The notes under the pieces were generated by a model that was not told the DNA's origin, searched no databases, and saw only the letters and a list, made by a program, of their open reading frames with translations. Positions 24,957 to 34,833 of a stretch of DNA of 64,000 nt are shown one piece after another; position 1 is the first letter of the stretch; each line of letters starts with the position of its first letter. The position numbers and the translations under genes are program-made. Origin of the DNA: Rhodothermales bacterium (GTDB taxonomy: Bacteria > Bacteroidota > Rhodothermia > Rhodothermales > Bin80); contig OX638318.1 in the NCBI GenBank assembly GCA_951812585.1, forward strand, positions 1,920,380-1,984,379, written 5' to 3'.

Positions 24957-26327
24957 GTGATTGATCTCAGCATGCCGCTTTCGGCGGCTGCGCTCGCACC
25001 CGATCTGCGCCGACTGTGGTTCACTTCGGCGCAAAGGATTCGTACTATTGCCGCCCGTTTTGACGCGGATCACCGCGCGCCGGTGTTGACGGTGCGTGGC
25101 CGTTACCAGGCACAGGAGTGGACGGAGTGGACGCGCGGGTTCATGGTGGGTTCAGCGCTCTTGCAGTTCGATGCTATGGGCGACGACACGTTTCTGCAGA
25201 TGGGGCGCAGGCAGACACGTCAGCATATGGAGTCAGCAGCGACCCATTTTGGCGTCCACGACCACGGTTTCACGTGCACCGGCACCTTCGGCGTTCTGCT
25301 GCGCCTTATGCACGAGGGGCGGCTTCCGCATTCCAGATGGGAAAGGGCCTACTACGAGTTTGCGCTCAAGGTAAGTGGGGCTGTCCAAGCGCGGCGCTGG
25401 ACGCAGCTGTCCAGAGGGCGCGGCTACATCTATTCATTCAACGGGCCGCACTCCCTCTTTGCGGACACAATCCGGTCGCTGCGTGCCTTGGCGCTGGCCT
25501 ATCGGTTGGGCTCCGTCCTGCTTGGGGAGCAGGACGCGCGCGTATCGCTTCTGGATCGCCTGATTCAGCATGCCCGTGTCACGGCCGACCATATTGTGTA
25601 TTACGGAACAGGCCGCGATGGGTACGATGTGCCCGGCCGCGTAGCTCACGAAGCGCTGTTCAATGTCCGGTCAGGGACTTTTCGTTGTCCGAGCACACAG
25701 CAGGGGTATTCGCCCGTGACGACCTGGACACGCGGGTTGGCCTGGATCCTTTGCGGGTTCGCGGAGCTGGTGGAGTTCGTATACATGTTGCCCGAGGAGG
25801 AGGTCGCGCCTTACGGGGGGCATGATGCACTTGCGTCTCCGATGCTTGACGCGCTCGCGGTCACCAGCACGTTCTACCTGCGCGAAATGCCGGCCTGCGG
25901 CGTGCCCTATTGGGACACCGGTGCTCCGGGGCTATCCAAGCTGGCAGGATATCGGGAGCGCGCGGCAGATCCGTTTAACGATTACGAGCCGGTAGACAGC
26001 TCCGCAGCCGCGATTGCAGCGCAGGGGCTCCTGCGTTATGGCCGGTACCTGGGCATAGATGGAGCGGGGGCACGCTTTTGGCAGGCGGGACTAAGGATTA
26101 CAAAGACGCTCCTGTCGGACCTGTATCTGAACGCCGATCCAGACCATGAAGGACTACTGCTGCACAGTGTTTACCACTGGCCGCGCCGCTGGGACCATGT
26201 GCCACCGGGCAGACAGGTTGCGTGCGGCGAATCCGTAATGTGGGGCGACTACCACCTGCGCGAGCTTGCGCTGTACCTGCAGCGCATTGAGGCAGGTCCC
26301 TATTACGCCTTCTGGAATGTCTGCTAG
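24957..26327 (+). CDS. Glycoside hydrolase family 88-like unsaturated uronyl hydrolase
   Basis: Removes a 4,5-unsaturated uronic acid from the end of oligosaccharides made by polysaccharide lyases. The 456-residue (alpha/alpha)6 barrel shows both expected acidic residues: HDHGF (Asp102) and SFNGPHSLFADTIRS (Asp170). The C-terminal part has PVDSSAAAIAAQGLL, LLLHSVYHWPRR and ACGESVMWGDYHLRELALYL, all conserved in GH88. No signal peptide is seen, so it probably acts in the cytoplasm. The start is GTG 24957, with ATG 24972 as an alternative. Its end overlaps the end of a sulfatase gene on the other strand. The product would feed the KDG kinase/KDPG aldolase pathway. Confidence 0.9.
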   Translation: MIDLSMPLSAAALAPDLRRLWFTSAQRIRTIAARFDADHRAPVLTVRGRYQAQEWTEWTRGFMVGSALLQFDAMGDDTFLQMGRRQTRQHMESAATHFGVHDHGFTCTGTFGVLLRLMHEGRLPHSRWERAYYEFALKVSGAVQARRWTQLSRGRGYIYSFNGPHSLFADTIRSLRALALAYRLGSVLLGEQDARVSLLDRLIQHARVTADHIVYYGTGRDGYDVPGRVAHEALFNVRSGTFRCPSTQQGYSPVTTWTRGLAWILCGFAELVEFVYMLPEEEVAPYGGHDALASPMLDALAVTSTFYLREMPACGVPYWDTGAPGLSKLAGYRERAADPFNDYEPVDSSAAAIAAQGLLRYGRYLGIDGAGARFWQAGLRITKTLLSDLYLNADPDHEGLLLHSVYHWPRRWDHVPPGRQVACGESVMWGDYHLRELALYLQRIEAGPYYAFWNVC

Positions 26328-27688
26328 CGGCCCGGGGCCAGGTACGCTTGTGCGCTGTCGATGCGTGCGATGAGGCGCGCTGCCACCTCAGGGTAGGCTC
26401 CGGCCACATTGTTGCGCTCGCCTGCGTCTGCATGAAGGTCAAAGAGTGCAAGCCCGATAGAGTCCTGCGCATAGGCTCCGGGATGCGATGGCGTCGAAAG
26501 CGTAGCGCCGTGGATGCTGCGATACCGATGCGGCGCATGCAGCTTCCAGGGTCCTGCACGGACCGCTTGCACGCGTTGCCCCTGGACAAAGAAGAGGGCC
26601 TCATAGGGCGTGGTAGCGTGCGGGTCACCACGCAGCAGCGCGGTGATGTCGTGGCCATCAAACGGCCAGCCGTCGACGGCGATGCCCACGAGGCGCGCTA
26701 TGGTAGGCATGAAGTCCATGGCCGTGGCCATTGCGCTATTTGTGGAATTGGCCGGGATCATACCGGGCCAGTATGCCAGGAAGGGAACGCGCTGTCCGCC
26801 TTCAAAGGTAGTGCCTTTGCCTTCTCGAAGTGGCCTTGCCGAACCGCTTCCCGCACCCTTGACCAGCCACGGTCCGTTATCTGAGGTGAAGAAGACCAGC
26901 GTAGATTGCGCAATGCCCTGGCGCTCCAAGGCATCCAGGATCTGTCCCACCGACCAGTCAATCTCCAGGAGCACATCGCTGTAGAGGCCGCGCCCTGATG
27001 CGCCGTCAAACGCCTCGGAAACGAACAGCGGCATATGCGGCGCAGCATAGGGCAGGTACAGGAAGAAAGGCCGATCCGCATTCTGCTCAATGAACGCGAC
27101 GGCCCGCTCGGTGTACCGCATTGTGAGGTAGCGCTGATCCGGTTCGGTTTCCACAGTCGTGATGCCCTCTACCAGCGGCAGGGGCGGGTGACGCCGAGCG
27201 TACGGATTAGGATTCTTTGTGGAATCCGGCGTCATGTCGTTGGAGTACGGAATGCCGAAATAGTCGTCGAATCCGTGCTTGTGCGGCAAGTGCGGTTCCA
27301 GGTGGCCGAGGTGCCATTTGCCGTAGCATGCGGTGGCGTAGCCGGCGCTCTGCAGCATTTCCGCCAGTGTGATGGTCTCGCTAGGAAGGCCCTTGCGAGA
27401 TTGGGGCATGAGCACGCCCGGGACATCGACACGCTGTGGGTACCGGCCAGTGAGCAGGGCCGCGCGAGAGGGCGAACAGGACGCCGCCGCTACGTAGAAG
27501 TCGGTGAAGCGCATGCCGCCGCGCGCCATCCGCTCCAGGTTTGGCGTCGTCAGCCCCGTATCGGCATAGAGCGCAAGGTCTGAATATGCCAGATCATCGG
27601 CCAGGAGGATAACGATGTTGGGCTCGGGCGCCTGCGTGCATGCGCCGGTGATCAACATCAGTGAGGGAAGTATCAAGCGGGCATTCAT
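26324..27688 (-). CDS. Sulfatase (arylsulfatase A-like, family S1), lipoprotein
   Basis: A 454-residue sulfate ester hydrolase. The lipoprotein signal is MNARLILPSLMLITGAC (Cys17). Metal ligands are in NIVILLADDLAYSDLALY, the formylglycine motif is CSPSRAALLTGRYPQR (Cys71), and GKWHLGHLEPHLPHKHGFDD, FFTSDNGPWL and EGKGTTFEGGQRVPF follow in the usual order. It shares long stretches with the sulfatase at 50055 (GFDDYFGIPYSNDM, the IDWSVGQIL type motif), so the two are paralogues. Its last four bases overlap the GH88 gene end, linking the two functions on one locus though on opposite strands. Confidence 0.93.
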   Translation of the reverse strand: MNARLILPSLMLITGACTQAPEPNIVILLADDLAYSDLALYADTGLTTPNLERMARGGMRFTDFYVAAASCSPSRAALLTGRYPQRVDVPGVLMPQSRKGLPSETITLAEMLQSAGYATACYGKWHLGHLEPHLPHKHGFDDYFGIPYSNDMTPDSTKNPNPYARRHPPLPLVEGITTVETEPDQRYLTMRYTERAVAFIEQNADRPFFLYLPYAAPHMPLFVSEAFDGASGRGLYSDVLLEIDWSVGQILDALERQGIAQSTLVFFTSDNGPWLVKGAGSGSARPLREGKGTTFEGGQRVPFLAYWPGMIPANSTNSAMATAMDFMPTIARLVGIAVDGWPFDGHDITALLRGDPHATTPYEALFFVQGQRVQAVRAGPWKLHAPHRYRSIHGATLSTPSHPGAYAQDSIGLALFDLHADAGERNNVAGAYPEVAARLIARIDSAQAYLAPGR

Positions 27689-28186
27689 GCCTGCGTTCCG
27701 CTGAAACAGGTTAGGAATGTACGTTGCACAAGAGATTCATGCACATGTACGCTGGATCAGGCGCGCCTAGTGCCGGACTCACCGGCGGTTCCAGGCCAAC
27801 GTCTTCGGCCGCCGCGAAAAGCGACCAAAACAGGCTGCTTGATTACCACAATACCGGCCTGACGCGCGCGGTGAACAAAGCTACAAGGCACCGGCGCCTC
27901 AGTGCTTCCCAAAACAGGCTGTGAGGGGTTCCTATGATCGAAAAGGAATGGTGGAGATTAAGGTCCACCCCCACAGTAACTCACCGAAACCCAACTTGGA
28001 ATTGTGCGATCTCCGTCGCCGCCCATCATGATGGCCTTCCACATGTAATTCTTTGCCGCCAACCGGCCCAATCGGGGAGCAAGCAAAGCGTTCCACCTGC
28101 CATTATGGTGCAAGATATCATGCAGCGTTTTGGCCGCACAGCACGCCAATCTGTATTGAATGCAGGGACTGTACAGTGCTTGGCCG
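27689..28186. other. Intergenic region with short hairpins and no gene
   Basis: It contains GCCGG-ACTCA-CCGGC at 27772-27786 (near copy of the hairpin at 11791) and a second palindrome with AGGCACCGGCGCCT near 27881. There are also two copies of CAAAACAGGCTG, at about 27828 and 27910. No frame resembles a known protein. These look like decayed intergenic repeats. Confidence 0.4.
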
Positions 28187-31100
28187 CTACGAATGCCACA
28201 CGGGGTCTGGCAGCTGCTTTACGATGCGCAGGGTATCGATGCTGACGCGGATCACTCTGGCCAGGAGCTTCAGCGGATAGGCAGGGTCCTGCATGGTTTC
28301 CAGGGCGTAGCGGTTGGCATCGTTGACGATGCCGCTGGCTTTGTGATTCTTGACACACTGCCGTTCCATGACCCAGGCGATGGCCGGTTTGCCGTTCACC
28401 ATGTAGTCGTAGGCCTCCTCGGGGATACCCTTAATGGTTATGTAGTCGTTGTACCAGATGCGCGTCCTGTCTTTGGCTCTTCCACTGCCGGGATGGCGCA
28501 TGGGTTTGCCGACGCGAAACCACTCCATCTCTGCTGTCCCGTTACGCGGCTTCCAGCCGCCGTCTGCAAATTCAATGGTCCACGGCTCCCCATCATCGTA
28601 GTCCGTGTGGAGTTTGCCGAGCGCCTCGCCGGCTTGGACCAACGCCCGGTAGTCCTCCAGCTTCACTGGGATCGGTATTCGGGGCAGCTCTTTGCTAAGG
28701 TTCGCCTGATACTTGGTGCGATAGGAGGGAAGGTGCAGCACGCCATACACGTAGTGAAAGAGGTCGTCCGCGGTTACCTTGCAGCTGGCACCCAGCTTCT
28801 TTGCAAAGGCGGTGATTGATTCCTTGCTGATCGCACTTTGGCGCACGTACCCGTGGGCGTCACGCTTACCATCATCGGCAAACAATCTGGCTTCGGGCGA
28901 ACCATTCTTTGCATATTGCCACCGCGGAAAGCACTGTCCGCCGGTGATCAGGTTCAGATCGGGTATGATGTCGACCATGAGGCACGTAAAATCGTCTTTT
29001 ACCCCTTTTGCCGGCACACAGATGAGCCGGTTCTCCGCCTCTCCGTGTGGAAACAGCTTCGGGATCTGGCCTGTCCCATCGTTGAGCCGCCGGCTCAGAT
29101 AAAGGTACTGCCGGGTGAAGGGCCGGTATTGCGAGACCGCAATCTGCCCTTCTTCGATGCTCAGTGCCTCGTTCCTAGTCAGTCGATTTTTCAGACCATC
29201 CGACCAGCTGATTTTGGTGGCATCGTTGTTGATGAGTCGGGTAATCTCCGCCTTCGGCAATTTGCGCCCTACAGCGATGTGCTCCTGAAGCCGCTGCCGC
29301 TCCGCCTCATAGAAGCGGATCATGCCCTGCATGTTGTCATTCAGCGCAGTCTTCGAAAAGTTGTAGCACCAGGCGTCGCGATTAGTCTTTACCCCGCAAG
29401 AGTATTGCAGGAACAAGCGCTGGTCGCTGGTTCCTTTCTTGTCTCCTATGACCATGAATCGAGCAAAGCCTGCGTCGCGCTGATTGAGCCAGTCGTGGTA
29501 CATATCCGGCACGATGGTCGACCAGCCTCCGCTTGCAGCCACGCCGCGGATGCTCTGATACTCCTTGACCTTGTTGAGCTTCTCCTCGCGATTCAGGTAG
29601 TCGCCGATGTCGTGGAACAGAATCTTGCACTCGTGGCGCTCCGGGTTGCGCACCAACAGGGTGATCGCCACCGGCGCCCGTGACCCCGTTCCGAACACAG
29701 GATCACCTTCTGCCCGGCGCCTGTCCCCTTGGGTCCGCGCATTCCCCCGCAAATGGAGCACATGAATGCCCGTAAACTCTTCCTCTAGGCACTTGCGCAT
29801 GCCGTCCATGGCGTTGCCGTCCAGCCAGCCCGCATTGGTCACGAACCCGATTACGCCGCTGTCCCCGATGCGGTCAGACGCCCAACGAATCGCCCGCACG
29901 TAGCTGTCGTATAGACTGTTCTTGAGTGTGGCTGTCGAGTGAGTGGCATACGTATCGGCAATCCGGTCATCCAATACCGGATATTTCTGATTCCGTGCTG
30001 CATCGTTCTCGCTTCTTTGGCCCGCCGACCACGGCGGATTGCTTACGATCACCCGGATGCGCGCATCCTTCTGCTTCATGCGCTGCTCGGAGTTCTCCGG
30101 CAGAATATTCGCGATCAGGTCTGGACTGTCCTGCATTTCGAACGTATCTGTCAGGATGATCCCTGGGAAGCGCTGGTATTCGTCCGCCCCCACGGCGGCG
30201 TGAAAGGCCGCTTCAATGTTGACCGCCGCGATGTAGTACGCCAGCAGCATGATCTCATTGGCGTGGACTTCCGACGCGTACTTTTTGGCCAAAGACTCAG
30301 GCTTAATCAGGCCATTCTGGATGATTCGCGTGATGAAGGTGCCCGTTCCGGTGAAGGGATCCAGGATCTGTACGCCGTCTGAGGACAGCGACTGGCCAAA
30401 CTCTGTGCGTAGCACCTCATCCACCGAGTGCAGGATGAAGTCCACGATCTCTATCGGCGTGTATACGATGCCCAGCCTCTGTGCTGTCTTCGGGAAAGCG
30501 TTCCGGAAGAACTTGTCGTACAGCTCCGTGATGATCTTCTGCCGGGCCAGCGGCGTGTTCGCGGCCTTGGCGCGCCTGCGAACGCTGTCGTAGAACGCCT
30601 CGAGACTTTCCGCTTCTTGCTCGATGTGGGCAGGCTCCAGGACATCCAGGATCAGCTGCATGCCCTTGCTAACCGGGTTCTGATCGACGAACCGGGCATC
30701 GCCATGCAGCGCTTCAAAGACGGGTCGGGTGACCATGTGCTGCGCGAGCATCTCGATGGCATCCTGCTTGGATATGCCCTCGTTCAGGTCATCGCGTAGC
30801 TCATCCAGGAATTCTTCAAATATCTCCTGCACCGCCTCGTCGGCAAGCAATGCATCCAAATCCAACGTTGCGCTTTCTGACTCGTCAGCTGTGACTATCG
30901 CCGATATGCGCTCGATATGCCGCCGGGCTATGGCCGCGACATCCCCGGCCCACTCGTCCCAGTACCGCCGGTTGCCGCACTTCTCCACAATCTTGGCGCG
31001 TATCGCTGCGGGCAGATCAAACAGTTCCGGCTCAACGAATCTTGTCTTACCGACGGTGTCTTTATCGCCATTACCGTTTTCGCCAATACCGATAGTGCTC

Positions 31101-33136
31101 CTGCCGTTGGAAGGCCTTGGCTGCCAGTCCGCAAGCGCAACGATGCTCAAGTGCGTGCCGGATCGGCCTTCCTCCAAGAGGTTGAGCATGGCCTCAAACC
31201 GTTCATCGTGCGACCGAATGGCATTCAGCACCTGCCAGACCACACGGAACGTGTCAGACTTTTCCAGGGCGGCTGTGGGATCCGTATTAGAGGGAATCAC
31301 CACGGGCAGTATGACGTAGCCCATCTGCTTGCCCGGAGCACGCCGCATCACGCGGCCCACCGCCTGCACCACGTCGATCTGACTTTTGCGCGGATGCATG
31401 AAGAGGATGGCGTCCAGCGCCGGCACATCCACGCCCTCGGCCAGGCAGCGCGCATTCGAAAGCACATGACAGGCCCCGTCGGCCGGGCGCACGCTGTCAA
31501 GCCATGTCAAGCGCTCGCTGCGCCTCAGCGCATTGAAGGTGCCGTCGACATGCTGTGCTACGACCGCATAGTCCGACACTTCGTCCTTTGCGTTCGCCTG
31601 AGACGATTCGCGGTATTCGTGCACCACTGTGCCGAAGAGCGCCTCCACCTGTTTGGAGGACTTGATGTCGCGGCAGTAGGCGATGGCCCGGCGCATGGGC
31701 AGCTGATCATCCTCAGGAAATTCCTCCTCATCGGCCTTCGCCAGCGCCCGCCAGCAGCCAATGAGCTTGCCCGCATCGTCCAGCTTCAGCTCATAACGGG
31801 CCATTGACTCGTGCATTCCATGGGCGACGGCATTTTCCGGCACCGTAAGCACGATCACCTTGTAGTCGGTGAGGAGCCCCTGTTCCACGGCGCTCCCGAA
31901 GCCGATCTCGTACAGGGCGGGGCCGTACAGCGACTCATCCTCCATGGAGCACAGCGCAGCGTTCACTTTACCCGCCTTGTCGCGCGCAGACGGGGCATAT
32001 ACCTTCGGCGTAGCGGTCATGTACAGCCGGCGATGTGCCCGGATATGCGCCTGGTCGTGGATCTTTACAAAGTGGCTGTCTTCTTCACCCTTGATGCGCG
32101 CGCCCGCTGTCCGGTGGGCCTCATCACAGATGGCCAGGTCAAAGTCCGGCAGCCCATGAATCCGTTGAGCTTCGCCAATCACGGGAAGCGAGTGGTACGT
32201 GGCAAATACCACCGTAAGATCATCGGGTACGTGTGGGGAAGCTTTCTCCGCCAGCTTGGCCGCATCCGTCGTTGCCGGAAAGGCCAAATCCAGCGCGTCC
32301 ATGTCGATGTGGTCGTCGTTGCGGCGACGACGCCGGCCAACCTGCACATCCGAGCATGCTGCGTACGCCCGGAGCGAAAGCCGCGCATCCGCGGCCCATT
32401 CCCGCACCGTCTGGGACATCAGGGCCAGACTGGGCACCAGGTACAGCACGCGGCCGCCGCGTCCCGCAAGGTCCTCCGCAATGCGAAGCGACGTAAACGT
32501 CTTGCCCGTTCCGCATGCCATGATGAGCTTGCCGCGGGAGCCTTCGTTTGCAAGGCCGGTCACAGCCTTGTGTATGGCCTCTTCCTGGTGTGGACGTGGC
32601 GTCTTGGGCTCCGGGCGCGTGACCTCTTCGGTCTCTACGAACTGCGACCAGTCAATCGGACTCTGACGAAGCTCGTGCAGCCCAATGCGAGCCACCGGGA
32701 TCGCATGCTGGCGCAAAAGCGCATCGGCGTTGTGGCCCCAGTCCTTTCCCGTGGTATCAATGAGCAGGCGGCGCGTAATGCCCGGCGGAAAAGCCGCCAG
32801 AAACTGCGCTATGTCAGCCTTCTGCAGCCGCTTGCCTTTGGCCCAGAACTTGCACTGGATCGCACACCAGCCTTCGCCGCTTCGGACCTTGGCGACCAGG
32901 TCGATGCCCAGGTCTGTTTCAGGCAAGCCCTGCGCCCGGGCCCACTCCCCGTAGTGCACGGGGGGCTCATACTGGGTCTTCTGCGTCGGATCATGCGTGA
33001 GAAAGGCTTTGCACAGCTGCTCAAATGCCGTGCCCTTGATGCGTTCTTTGCTATACCCTGCCGCAGCGGCCTCCTCGCGCCACTGATTCAGTATTACATC
33101 TATTTGGCGCGATTCTTTGGGGGGTATAGGCTTCAT
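28187..33136 (-). CDS. Type ISP restriction-modification enzyme (nuclease-helicase-methyltransferase fusion)
   Basis: A single chain of about 1650 residues that both methylates and cuts DNA, like LlaBIII and LlaGI. From the N-terminus: an Mrr-like nuclease (GIDLVAKV with Asp79, CAIQCKFW with Gln94-x-Lys96); a superfamily 2 motor with LIMACGTGKTF (Walker A, ~205-213), CDEAHRTAG (~336) and YMTATPKVY; a coupler; an N6-adenine methyltransferase with LDPFTGTGTF (~927) and SNPPWSAGQ (~1034); and a C-terminal target recognition region. The ATG at 33136 (MKPIPPKESRQIDV) is preferred over an upstream codon at 33229. All catalytic motifs look intact. No separate methylase or specificity gene is needed or present. 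Confidence 0.93.
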   Translation of the reverse strand: MKPIPPKESRQIDVILNQWREEAAAAGYSKERIKGTAFEQLCKAFLTHDPTQKTQYEPPVHYGEWARAQGLPETDLGIDLVAKVRSGEGWCAIQCKFWAKGKRLQKADIAQFLAAFPPGITRRLLIDTTGKDWGHNADALLRQHAIPVARIGLHELRQSPIDWSQFVETEEVTRPEPKTPRPHQEEAIHKAVTGLANEGSRGKLIMACGTGKTFTSLRIAEDLAGRGGRVLYLVPSLALMSQTVREWAADARLSLRAYAACSDVQVGRRRRRNDDHIDMDALDLAFPATTDAAKLAEKASPHVPDDLTVVFATYHSLPVIGEAQRIHGLPDFDLAICDEAHRTAGARIKGEEDSHFVKIHDQAHIRAHRRLYMTATPKVYAPSARDKAGKVNAALCSMEDESLYGPALYEIGFGSAVEQGLLTDYKVIVLTVPENAVAHGMHESMARYELKLDDAGKLIGCWRALAKADEEEFPEDDQLPMRRAIAYCRDIKSSKQVEALFGTVVHEYRESSQANAKDEVSDYAVVAQHVDGTFNALRRSERLTWLDSVRPADGACHVLSNARCLAEGVDVPALDAILFMHPRKSQIDVVQAVGRVMRRAPGKQMGYVILPVVIPSNTDPTAALEKSDTFRVVWQVLNAIRSHDERFEAMLNLLEEGRSGTHLSIVALADWQPRPSNGRSTIGIGENGNGDKDTVGKTRFVEPELFDLPAAIRAKIVEKCGNRRYWDEWAGDVAAIARRHIERISAIVTADESESATLDLDALLADEAVQEIFEEFLDELRDDLNEGISKQDAIEMLAQHMVTRPVFEALHGDARFVDQNPVSKGMQLILDVLEPAHIEQEAESLEAFYDSVRRRAKAANTPLARQKIITELYDKFFRNAFPKTAQRLGIVYTPIEIVDFILHSVDEVLRTEFGQSLSSDGVQILDPFTGTGTFITRIIQNGLIKPESLAKKYASEVHANEIMLLAYYIAAVNIEAAFHAAVGADEYQRFPGIILTDTFEMQDSPDLIANILPENSEQRMKQKDARIRVIVSNPPWSAGQRSENDAARNQKYPVLDDRIADTYATHSTATLKNSLYDSYVRAIRWASDRIGDSGVIGFVTNAGWLDGNAMDGMRKCLEEEFTGIHVLHLRGNARTQGDRRRAEGDPVFGTGSRAPVAITLLVRNPERHECKILFHDIGDYLNREEKLNKVKEYQSIRGVAASGGWSTIVPDMYHDWLNQRDAGFARFMVIGDKKGTSDQRLFLQYSCGVKTNRDAWCYNFSKTALNDNMQGMIRFYEAERQRLQEHIAVGRKLPKAEITRLINNDATKISWSDGLKNRLTRNEALSIEEGQIAVSQYRPFTRQYLYLSRRLNDGTGQIPKLFPHGEAENRLICVPAKGVKDDFTCLMVDIIPDLNLITGGQCFPRWQYAKNGSPEARLFADDGKRDAHGYVRQSAISKESITAFAKKLGASCKVTADDLFHYVYGVLHLPSYRTKYQANLSKELPRIPIPVKLEDYRALVQAGEALGKLHTDYDDGEPWTIEFADGGWKPRNGTAEMEWFRVGKPMRHPGSGRAKDRTRIWYNDYITIKGIPEEAYDYMVNGKPAIAWVMERQCVKNHKASGIVNDANRYALETMQDPAYPLKLLARVIRVSIDTLRIVKQLPDPVWHS

Positions 33137-33353
33137 GTCAGGCAGGATCCCTGTGTTTGGCAGTTTCTTTGTGCAAGGGTAGCAATATCGGGGTTGAGAC
33201 CCTGCGAAACAGGCGCTATCGATCAGCATAGATGGACAATTTCATCGGGATGCGCAAGAAGCTGTAGCACACAGGTTCGCGGCGGTCCTTTTCATACATT
33301 TTGCGCTGCAGGCAATGGAGTTTGGGCACACCGCGTTTACAGCTTCGGCAGCT

Positions 33354-33992
33354 ATGCAGGAGGGAATTATCCGGTTCACACTGGAGTTTGCGGCCGCACC
33401 GGCATTGCGCCACGGAGAGATCACGGAGATTGAGGGCCTGCGACAACGATTACGCGGAGCTAGAGTGCTGGGGCAAGACCCGGACCGGTACGGAGGCTAT
33501 GGATTCGGCAACGTGAGCCGACGACTGGCGCCCTACGGAGAAACGCCGACCGCGCGCCGCTATCTGATCACGGGTACGCAGACCGGAGTCATACCCAGGC
33601 TGACAGGGGATCACTACGCCGTAGTGCGCGAATGCTACCCCGACGAGAACCGCGTGGTGGCCGAAGGTCCCGTTCCGCCATCGTCCGAAAGCCTCACCCA
33701 TGGCATCGTTTACGCGCTGGATGATTCACTGCGCTGGGTCATTCATGCCCACGCTCCAACGCTGTGGCGCGAAGCAGCTTTGCTGAGGCTGCCGACGACC
33801 CATCCAGCCGCTGCGCAAGGCACCCCTGAAATGTCGCGGGAAGTCAAACGGCTCTTCACCGAAACCGATGTGCGTGCATACAAGCTCTTTGCCATGGGCG
33901 GCCACGAAGATGGCCTGGTGGCGTTCGGCAGAACCGCAGCCGAAGCCAGCGAAGCCCTTTTCAGTAAGCTGGAAGCAGTGGGACGATCCTGA
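33354..33992 (+). CDS. Class II aldolase/adducin family protein
   Basis: About 212 residues. The ATG at 33354 gives [12 protein letters not shown], the usual N-terminus of this subgroup. An ATG at 33315 would add 13 residues. The metal-dependent aldolase fold is shown by [11 protein letters not shown] (the GN-S motif that binds the substrate phosphate or carboxylate), [12 protein letters not shown], and the zinc ligand motif [10 protein letters not shown] (HxH). The later [11 protein letters not shown] and [13 protein letters not shown] (third histidine) complete the site. The substrate is unknown. It stands divergent from the type ISP gene and does not lie in a sugar operon. Confidence 0.82.
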   Translation: MQEGIIRFTLEFAAAPALRHGEITEIEGLRQRLRGARVLGQDPDRYGGYGFGNVSRRLAPYGETPTARRYLITGTQTGVIPRLTGDHYAVVRECYPDENRVVAEGPVPPSSESLTHGIVYALDDSLRWVIHAHAPTLWREAALLRLPTTHPAAAQGTPEMSREVKRLFTETDVRAYKLFAMGGHEDGLVAFGRTAAEASEALFSKLEAVGRS

Positions 33993-34025
33993 TGCTTCGC
34001 CAGACCCGCCGCCCGATATCAGTGC

Positions 34026-34072
34026 GGGAGCATCATATTTTGTGGGAGCATGCTCCCATAGATAGGGAGCAT
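34026..34072. promoter_or_regulatory. Cluster of GGGAGCAT repeats with a 16-bp palindrome
   Basis: GGGAGCAT occurs at 34026, 34044 and 34065 in direct orientation, and once inverted at 34050-34057. The second copy forms part of the perfect palindrome TGGGAGCATGCTCCCA (34043-34058). It lies between the stop of the class II aldolase and the 3' end of tRNA-Pro, which converge here. It may act as a two-way terminator or as a protein-binding array. The sequence alone does not decide. Confidence 0.45.
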
Positions 34073-34180
34073 GAACCATTTGCTACTTTTTCGTCACGCT
34101 GGAACCATTGTGCTGCTGCAGGCGGAGAGGCGAAGGGGAAGACAACTGTGGCCGCTGTGCTGCAGCCGGGCGAGATAATG

Positions 34181-34254
<74 letters not shown>

Positions 34255-34380
34255 AAATTTCCGAAACATGGCCGCCGAACATGGCTACGTGGCCCAGTGA
34301 CTGGACCCATGGCCGCACAGCGGCGATTATAACGCCCAGGATGGGGCCGTGGTTCACTGCCGATGGCCATATCTTCATGC

Positions 34381-34830
34381 ATGATCGATCTCAATTTTCC
34401 GGGCTACCAATTCTACGTGCGGGGCGAAGGACGCTCGCAAGAGATCTTTGATCCGATAAGCCAACAGTACGTGGTGCTGACACCGGAGGAATGGGTTCGA
34501 CAGCATCTGGTGCAGTATCTGGTTCAGGAGAAGCAAGTGCCGCTAGGACTTTTGCGGAGGGAGATTGCATTCAAGCTCCAAGGCGTGCGGCACAGGGCAG
34601 ATTTGGTGGCGTATGATCGCAGCGGCACGCCCGTAATCGTAGCCGAATGCAAGGCACCGCATGTGGAGCTGAATCAGTCCACATTCGACCAGGTGGGCCG
34701 CTACAACAGGAAGCTCTGCGCTCCCTACATCATCATCACCAACGGACTGTCTCACTATTTTTGTGTGGTGAGCCATGTCCTGGGCACGGTTCGCTACATC
34801 GAAGATATACCCCAGTACGAAGCGCTTTGA
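34381..34830 (+). CDS. HsdR N-terminal domain protein (PD-(D/E)XK nuclease fold)
   Basis: A 149-residue stand-alone version of the type I restriction enzyme R-subunit N-terminal domain. The ATG at 34381 (MIDLNFPGYQFYVR) fits the family start better than 34363. The domain runs through LTPEEWVRQHLVQYLV, then the nuclease core HRADLVAYDRSG (Asp74) and VIVAECKAP (Glu89, Lys91), and GRYNRKLCAPYIIITNG. The catalytic triad is complete. Such short proteins are common and conserved in Bacteroidota chromosomes, usually outside restriction systems, and their role is unclear. The CysQ-like phosphatase gene begins 4 bases after it. Confidence 0.88.
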   Translation: MIDLNFPGYQFYVRGEGRSQEIFDPISQQYVVLTPEEWVRQHLVQYLVQEKQVPLGLLRREIAFKLQGVRHRADLVAYDRSGTPVIVAECKAPHVELNQSTFDQVGRYNRKLCAPYIIITNGLSHYFCVVSHVLGTVRYIEDIPQYEAL

Positions 34831-34833
34831 CCC

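Noticed and set aside
31811-33433. 540-codon plus-strand frame over the type ISP N-terminal part
   Set aside because: It overlaps intact nuclease and helicase motifs on the other strand and has no domain.
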